From positions 1 to 12,941 of the forward strand of contig CAZUAH010000398.1 in the NCBI GenBank assembly GCA_964617665.1: a stretch of DNA of 12,941 nt, read 5' to 3'. The translations under genes and the position numbers were made by a program. The stretch is from JADHUC01 sp964617665 (GTDB lineage: Bacteria; Planctomycetota; Planctomycetia; Pirellulales; Pirellulaceae). Below the pieces are notes generated by a model. It saw only the letters and a program-made list of their open reading frames with translations. It did not search any database and had not been told where the DNA came from. Shown here in pieces: positions 12,001 through 12,941 of the stretch; positions within the stretch are counted from its first letter, which is position 1, and the number at the start of each line of letters is the position of its first letter.

Positions 12001-12940
12001 CGGCAGTCTCTCCCCGAACGGACTAGCGATCGGCGGCGAGGTGGAAGATCATCTGATCGACATCCTTCCCGGCCGGCCGCCGCAACCCGTGGACGACAAT
12101 TACCTGGTCGACGAAGATGATCTGCTGGTCGTCGATGACTGGAATGGGACGATTGGCGGCACCAATGATGACAGCGTGCTGCTGAACGACAACGATCCGG
12201 ATGCGGCTAATACATACGGTATCACGGCTGTCCTGGTCAGTTCGCCCGCTCCGAGCGCTTTCGTCGAGGAATTCACGTTCAACAGCGACGGGACCTTCAC
12301 GTTCCAGGCGGTGAAGGACTACTGCGGCGACTTCACCTTCACGTATCGGCCTCAAGATTCACGACTGACCGCCAAGGACCCGGCCACGGTCACGATTACA
12401 GTGCAGCCCAAAAACGACGCGCCAGAGTTGGGAGGCATTCAGGATAAGTCCGTGGACGAAGACACGGACCTGTTGATCACGGGAATTTCCGTGACCGATC
12501 CGGATACGGCGCTTGATCCAAATGTCGAAGTGCAGGTCAGCGTTTCAGTCGAACACGGCGAATTGACCTTGGCCAACGTGACAGGGCTTACTTTCCCGCT
12601 GGACGTAGACGGTGACGGTACGCCCGACGACGGCGGCGACGGCGTGGTGGACGCTGTGGACGTGGATGGGGTGGCTTTCGAATCCATCACGTTTACCGCC
12701 AAGCCTGCGGACGCACAGACGGCGCTGGACGGTCTGAAGTACCGAGCCGACCAGGACTACAATTCCGGCGATCCCAGCGCGGCGGTTCCCAATGTCGCTC
12801 CGGATATGCTGATTGTTCAAGTCGATGATGATCCCGATGCGGACGGCTTCGGCAACGGTGACGATCTAGATCCTGCTGTGGACGACCCCAACCCCATGTT
12901 GGCTCGAGCAACGGTGGCCATCACGGTCAATCCCAAGCAG
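2..12940 (+). CDS. Giant multidomain surface/secreted adhesin-like protein, partial at both ends
   Basis: One uninterrupted frame of 4,313 codons with no stop; both ends lie outside the window, so no start, signal peptide, RBS or stop can be given. The likely role is an extracellular or outer-surface adhesive fibre with an embedded metalloprotease-like domain. Visible parts, in order: hook-IN-like repeats, Ig-like domains, PPC-like domain, metzincin-like domain (HExxH at residues 788-792), PPC, right-handed parallel beta-helix, two PPC-like domains, propeller-like blades, MAM/jelly-roll-like domain, second beta-helix, Ig-like domain, GEVED domain and cadherin-like repeats. The composition is acidic, with frequent Asp-rich loops, little Lys and one Cys (residue 4108), which fits a calcium-stabilised exported protein. 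This domain order resembles very large planctomycete proteins, often annotated as hemagglutinin/hemolysin-related or as hypothetical. The frame is certain; the function is inferred from domains and no substrate or partner can be named. Confidence 0.96.
5..85 (+). repeat. Hook-IN-like repeat, copy 1
   Basis: This encodes TTAQQLVDAINGHAGANALV followed by QATVLSG (residues 2-28). The pattern, a Thr-rich turn, a helix reading xxxVxxAIN, then a short strand, resembles the flagellin hook IN motif and similar modules in large bacterial surface proteins. A second copy starts exactly 375 bases (125 residues) downstream and a third, more divergent one lies at 7319. The window begins inside or just before this copy, so its full unit cannot be seen. 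Confidence 0.7.
380..460 (+). repeat. Hook-IN-like repeat, copy 2
   Basis: This encodes TTAQQFVDAINGHAQVSAMI and ends ISAEILWG (residues 127-153). Over the first 14 residues it differs from copy 1 only by Leu to Phe. Over the same 42 bases I count 35 matches, and six of the seven differences are silent third-position changes. It is preceded by a strand-rich stretch (residues about 75-125) containing NLEIRLMADASGDQGNDISV and VQVTLNSNATT, which probably completes the repeat unit. Confidence 0.7.
545..1360 (+). other. Ig-like domain pair (Big_5/SwmB-like), second one interrupted
   Basis: The first part holds an Ig-like strand pattern, with EVIFRFADTLPDDHYRIEIF at residues about 208-227. The second begins with PQVISVVPQPVTR (residues 267-279), a typical first strand of Big_5-type domains. 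It resumes after about 100 residues with QDTVLVYFNDDPL, NPTFYQLIDTND, LPKSVVYYEEENMAMLVFD and ends LPEGTYRLDIG. FND plus a final 'L..G.Y.l.I' strand is characteristic of the Big_5 group. Such domains are structural spacers in exported proteins. The middle stretch (839-1138) does not fit the fold and is listed separately as an insert. Confidence 0.65.
839..1138 (+). other. NEVQ-type module inserted in Ig-like domain
   Basis: About 100 residues (280-379) separate the PQVISVVPQPVTR strand from the QDTVLVYFND strand of the same Ig-like domain. Recognisable landmarks are VDGTIPDGNFKLEFFG, then a short helix DVRNALKALSNL, then EFSVTKTAAKTWEIAFHSR and NIPLSGL. This order (strand, helix with an ALxAL core, strand pair, closing NxPLxxL) matches the module at 10862-11211 and a module I recall as common in large planctomycete and other bacterial surface proteins. 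Boundaries are uncertain by about ten residues. I know no specific function. Confidence 0.55.
1463..1765 (+). other. PPC-like (pre-peptidase C-terminal) beta-sandwich domain
   Basis: Residues 488-588 contain GDVDYYAFEAEAGAGLTITV followed by AKVELING, then VAGSMYVKVSGLSGTTGPYT and LEIDM. The order 'DxDxYxFxAxAGxxLxIxV ... xxxVxLxxG ... YYVxVxGxxGxxGxYxLxI' is the signature of PPC domains, which usually flank secreted proteases and adhesins. It sits just upstream of the metzincin-like domain. A G7 homopolymer (1651-1657) lies inside it, encoding Gly-Gly. Confidence 0.7.
1651..1657 (+). other. G7 homopolymer within coding frame
   Basis: Seven consecutive G bases encode part of Thr-Gly-Gly in the PPC-like domain. 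A single-base slip here would frameshift the whole downstream protein. The tract is too short to claim phase variation. Confidence 0.3.
1889..2461 (+). other. Metzincin-like zinc metalloprotease domain
   Basis: The zinc-binding motif HEIGHSLSLMH is at residues 788-798 (bases 2363-2395). His788, His792 and His798 are the expected zinc ligands and Glu789 the expected catalytic base. A candidate Met-turn, LAVMSD, follows with Met806. Upstream are a helix, REIYELYGSYLGIQFVE, and strands STVIMVGDL and SLVVIDSY, as expected before the active-site helix of matrixin/serralysin-type ZnMc domains. The Gly normally at the eighth motif position is Ser here. The conserved linker PVYPGDHDV leads directly into the PPC domain. 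Possible roles are self-processing or cleavage of an extracellular protein. Activity is not proven by sequence, because the Gly to Ser change and the short His-to-Met gap could reduce or abolish it. Confidence 0.75.
2474..2824 (+). other. PPC domain following the protease
   Basis: This is a clear PPC domain: STDIDLFEFEVTEEGWLSAE, then DSVLTLFDSDGNRIAQND, then LNIRLEPGTYYVGVTSTGN and finally DGDYQLQLSF. The spacing and order are canonical and better conserved than in the other PPC-like regions of this protein. Its location directly C-terminal to the metalloprotease domain is the usual place for this family. The loop YDPRIPDSGFGGNTDGDY is Asp/Gly-rich and could bind calcium, which is inference. 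Confidence 0.85.
3329..3442 (+). repeat. Beta-helix coil-group repeat, copy 1
   Basis: This encodes GTPDQSVVFRSFRDDTFGG, followed about 15 residues later by ADWGGMVF. It is the first of three spaced copies of a 'G.P..PVVF.S..DD..G ... DWGG..F' element in beta-helix 1. Confidence 0.65.
4016..4144 (+). repeat. Beta-helix coil-group repeat, copy 2
   Basis: This encodes GTPGYPVVFTSVLDDRFGAG and then GDWGGLFF. It is the best conserved of the three copies. The start is 687 bases after copy 1. Confidence 0.65.
4805..4972 (+). repeat. Beta-helix coil-group repeat, copy 3 (divergent)
   Basis: This encodes GQPGFPVLITALADDSVGAG and ends GAWRSILLD. The Trp-Gly-Gly of the other copies is Trp-Arg-Ser, and the intervening loop is longer and rich in Asp, Ala and Gly (DTNSDGIDGVDAGAAAPAAG). 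Confidence 0.6.
5042..5881 (+). other. PPC-like region with an inserted module
   Basis: Residues from about 1681 hold LNATLTTAQPLGTLA, then GDRDIYSFDAKAGDRIWVDL, then DSTVELLDISGNILATSDDS and KYLVRVRSDSG: a PPC-type sequence with a final strand. The scaffold continues after an insert with SGKYQVQIRMRQIDEEPGST and IRYADIRYATDGIVVEGLP, a stretch I recall as conserved in planctomycete giant proteins. The intervening 5519-5755 segment is listed separately. Confidence 0.65.
5519..5755 (+). other. Phage/surface-type 'dTIt..GF..Gq' module inserted in PPC-like region
   Basis: About 79 residues contain ADTITIGSGDFTDLGFVNGQ, then TLQVVGTSDNDGFYEIDTIA, then SITLDASEELTTETAPA. The order 'dTIt..sG.f...GF..Gq...V.Gt..NdG.Y.I..i....itL...eeLt.E' resembles a small beta module found repeatedly in phage structural proteins and large adhesins. 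It separates SGEFNNSL from the SGKYQVQIRMRQ strand, so it appears placed inside the scaffold domain. Exact ends are uncertain. Confidence 0.6.
5906..6427 (+). other. PPC-like domain, long form
   Basis: This contains TADVLGNMLESDRVVVSLAG, GDIDWYTFDVDL, FDIDYSDGLVRAETTVAVYR and VTYYVAVMSNERLPDVLD, ending AHLRLEP. The 'DiDWYtF' start and 'YYVAVms' closing strand are PPC-like. The loop GRESNVEDDRSNIAEQDLL plus SFSERDPFIGPVYLPEGDD, between the two sheets, is longer than usual. It lies between the first interrupted PPC-like region and the propeller-like region. Confidence 0.6.
7097..7474 (+). other. Hook-IN-like module inserted in propeller-like region
   Basis: About 126 residues between the scaffold strings GFVGYIG and GRTRGLAF contain ALS-type strands: NVTIGLFSNVLGSAVDIRLN, then IEVDVPAIPGNTINVTLNHD, then DITATEVVNAINNNSDARNL. 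This is the same kind of unit as residues 75-153 at the window start (strands, Asn-rich turn, T..E/Q.V.AIN helix) and of very similar length to the 125-residue spacing there. It ends with RFLVADNGADGTAI. Confidence 0.6.
7319..7399 (+). repeat. Hook-IN-like repeat, copy 3 (divergent)
   Basis: This encodes ITATEVVNAINNNSDARNLG followed by YAGVTTG (27 residues). It aligns without gaps with copies 1 and 2 at T-A-x-x-x-V-x-A-I-N, but little beyond that is identical. Confidence 0.6.
7979..8617 (+). other. MAM/jelly-roll-like domain
   Basis: YVRYDFDGSGNTNNDGQFGL opens the domain; its DFDGSGNTNNDG loop is dockerin/EF-hand-like. Then TLISDPFSLAGYAAEDQATL, YFTYFLDSG, ARALISNDGGTTWDLVATNN, WRQARIDLSNYAGDGSLTLR and a closing EGFYIDDIIVGF. 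The motif chain 'sdPfsLagy..a.LyF.Y.ld ... sndGG.tW.lva ... w.qa.iDLs.yaG...l.lRF.f ... gfyiDDI.vgf' is typical of MAM-like or Choice-of-anchor-type jelly rolls in bacterial exported proteins. Confidence 0.7.
8822..9262 (+). other. Jelly-roll-like module inserted before beta-helix 2
   Basis: About 147 residues contain VVFDNFNRTDLRTPTSLPWR, SFEWSIVSNQADANLGQIGV, HTVLEISMTTQAGNITFDES, ADAIFLIDGVNVDD, SQSYAVSAGLHTYTWIGANL and AWIDNVQFPPE. This is the order of a known bacterial jelly-roll type ('LPW...g...W.v.....G.......l......aG.isFdy.vsse...D.l.fyiDG......y.vsaG.HTftW.y......G.daAWIDnv.fP'). The flanking scaffold, AVVVTRLFDTNHRLVPDDTP before and GDDNFHREQGQVIIEGNQIS after, would read as a continuous segment without it, by comparison with recalled planctomycete homologues. 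Confidence 0.65.
9281..10036 (+). other. Right-handed parallel beta-helix region 2
   Basis: It starts with REQGQVIIEGNQISNVGQYG and continues in coils: VVIENNVISYVGGTGGGIRF, GRIINNTIYGGSSQTGTGIL, TLLNNLIANTNDPISVTGGS and STLFYNNTN. The Asn ladder-like 'NNtI', 'NNlI', 'ENNvI' turns are characteristic. The closing RNFYLESGSLAIDTASD and FKDRGAVE is the usual end of Pbl/pectate-lyase-like helices ('F.L..gSpaID.a...D.GA.E'). Confidence 0.8.
10049..10459 (+). other. Ig-like domain (Big_5-like)
   Basis: GPYAKLMYPRDDDAADVDPN and FEQFTLLVADGPGDPL precede AVAITQDGVQMIEDTDYTLG, then MLILTPLSGVWEPNKVYQIK and a closing IADKAGNALVPN with TRFTIIL. 'W.pn..Y.i.l...i.D.aGN.L' is a standard Big_5/SwmB-like ending. 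The domain links beta-helix 2 to the GEVED domain. Confidence 0.65.
10760..11386 (+). other. TFEFD-type module split by a NEVQ module
   Basis: The first half (10760-10861) is FEITDKSGNKMKFEFDLD plus RVNAAFAAINTT. The second half (11213-11386) is YATVAYFADDPARELARRMV, then GSLVGITAEDVDGGYVRIEG. Together they match the intact module at 11456-11713 in order: 'F.lt.g.k...F.FD', then 'Y..V.Y.....r..a..i...I', then a final 'v.i.G' strand. Lengths on either side of the break fit. The reading as one split module is inference from this internal alignment. Confidence 0.5.
10862..11211 (+). other. NEVQ-type module
   Basis: TNEIQQVDLTGATGGTFTLS starts the module, followed by AIPWNATAAGIQYHLVQDIA, INAGDVVVSGGPLPSIPVTV and EFTGQYAASGVLEM. 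The 'NEiQ.v.ltG..~GtFtLsFd ... i.wnAtAa.iq..L.....i..gdV.VsGGplp..PVtVeFtG..a...v..m' chain is a module I recall as frequent in giant planctomycete proteins. The typical ALeaL helix is altered here to HLVQDI. A divergent relative is at 839-1138. Confidence 0.65.
11456..11713 (+). other. Intact TFEFD-type module
   Basis: DGDTFILTTGAKSVTFQFDD, then AYVAVEYDSTADGRAAIADA with IAAAIQSAVDAG, and a closing NELVQISGTGDD. It serves as the internal reference for the split copy just upstream. The function of this small alpha/beta module is unknown to me. Confidence 0.6.
12086..12406 (+). other. Cadherin-like/VCBS-type repeat
   Basis: PVDDNYLVDEDDLLVV opens the domain, followed by VLLNDNDPDAANTYGITAVL, FTFNSDGTFTFQAVKDYCGD and FTFTYRPQDS, ending ATVTITVQPKND. 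'vDD.Y.vdED..L.v......vL.NDnDpD ... f.f..dGtFtf.p..~y.G.~tFtY...D......atvtItV.p.NDaP' is the tandem cadherin-like or Big_17 type. It contains the only Cys in the visible protein (residue 4108), where other members usually have a non-Cys residue. Confidence 0.8.
12407..12940 (+). other. Second cadherin-like repeat with Asp-rich loops, partial
   Basis: PKNDAPELGGIQDKSVDEDT, then LLITGISVTDPDTALDPNVE, HGELTLANVTGLTF, ESITFTAKPADAQTALDGLK and YRADQDYNSGDP, to MLIVQVDD and ATVAITVNPK. This is a cadherin-like fold whose loops are extended by Asp/Gly strings at 12602-12670 and 12824-12892, resembling thrombospondin type-3 or EF-hand-like calcium loops. It reaches the end of the window; further repeats probably follow. 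Confidence 0.75.
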
Positions 12941-12941
12941 G

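Larger units (their letters stand above)
10475..12064 (+). other. GEVED domain, split by about 1.1 kb of inserted modules
   Basis: The N-terminal part is DYSDAPDAYDTLLASNGARH plus GDGVDADVDGRPGMLADGDD (10475-10640). The C-terminal part (11774-12064) is DGVVDGWIDFNRDGEFNDNN, then YVRLRISEDGSLSPNGLAIG and the namesake GEVEDH. Both halves match the GEVED family, where in recalled members the DGDD...DEDGV segment leads within a few tens of residues to 'vdgWiDfNrDG.w'. Here about 378 residues intervene. GEVED domains are common at the C-terminal side of large planctomycete and Bacteroidetes exported proteins; their function is not established. Confidence 0.75.

Noticed and set aside
1..12941. CRISPR array, tRNA/rRNA gene, insertion sequence, promoter or terminator
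   Set aside because: I saw no regularly spaced identical repeats, no tRNA or rRNA-like segments, no transposase frame or terminal inverted repeats, and no non-coding gap where a promoter or terminator would be expected. Structured RNA elements within the coding frame were not computed.

Overview
The whole window lies inside one giant protein-coding gene. On the + strand, the reading frame beginning at base 2 runs to base 12940 (4,313 codons) with no stop codon. I read it codon by codon. Neither the start codon, signal peptide and promoter nor the stop codon lies in the window, so the full protein is larger still. No other gene, RNA gene, mobile element or CRISPR array is supported. The many shorter open frames on both strands, including a 437-codon one on the minus strand at 8099-9412, are shadows of this coding frame.

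The product looks like a secreted or cell-surface adhesin-like multidomain protein. It is acidic, rich in Asp, Gly and Thr, poor in Lys, and has a single Cys. The domain set points to a planctomycete, probably Pirellulaceae or a relative, with a moderately high GC genome. Diagnostic features are the order Ig-like, metzincin-like protease, PPC, parallel beta-helix, PPC, PPC, propeller-like, jelly roll, beta-helix, Ig-like, GEVED (ending GGEVEDHLIDI), cadherin-like. The taxonomic call is inference from recalled family knowledge.

Layout, 5' to 3': 2-544, hook-IN-like repeats; 545-1360, Ig-like pair interrupted by an inserted module; 1463-1765, PPC-like; 1889-2461, metzincin-like protease domain with HEIGHSLSLMH; 2474-2824, PPC; 2957-5025, long parallel beta-helix with three coil-group repeats; 5042-5881, PPC-like region with an insert; 5906-6427, PPC-like; 6578-7861, propeller-like region with a hook-like insert; 7979-8617, MAM/jelly-roll-like; 8822-9262, a second jelly-roll-like module inside another domain; 9281-10036, second beta-helix; 10049-10459, Ig-like; 10475-12064, a GEVED domain split by about 1.1 kb of inserted modules; 12086-12940, cadherin-like repeats with Asp-rich calcium-type loops, running off the window.

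The most interesting feature is the architecture. A colinear scaffold appears to be interrupted at least five times by compact modules placed in loops. In one place the nesting is two levels deep: a NEVQ-type module splits another module, which itself lies inside the GEVED domain. The protein plausibly works as one long rod or adhesive fibre with a protease-like head region. Substrates, partners and catalytic activity cannot be read from the sequence.
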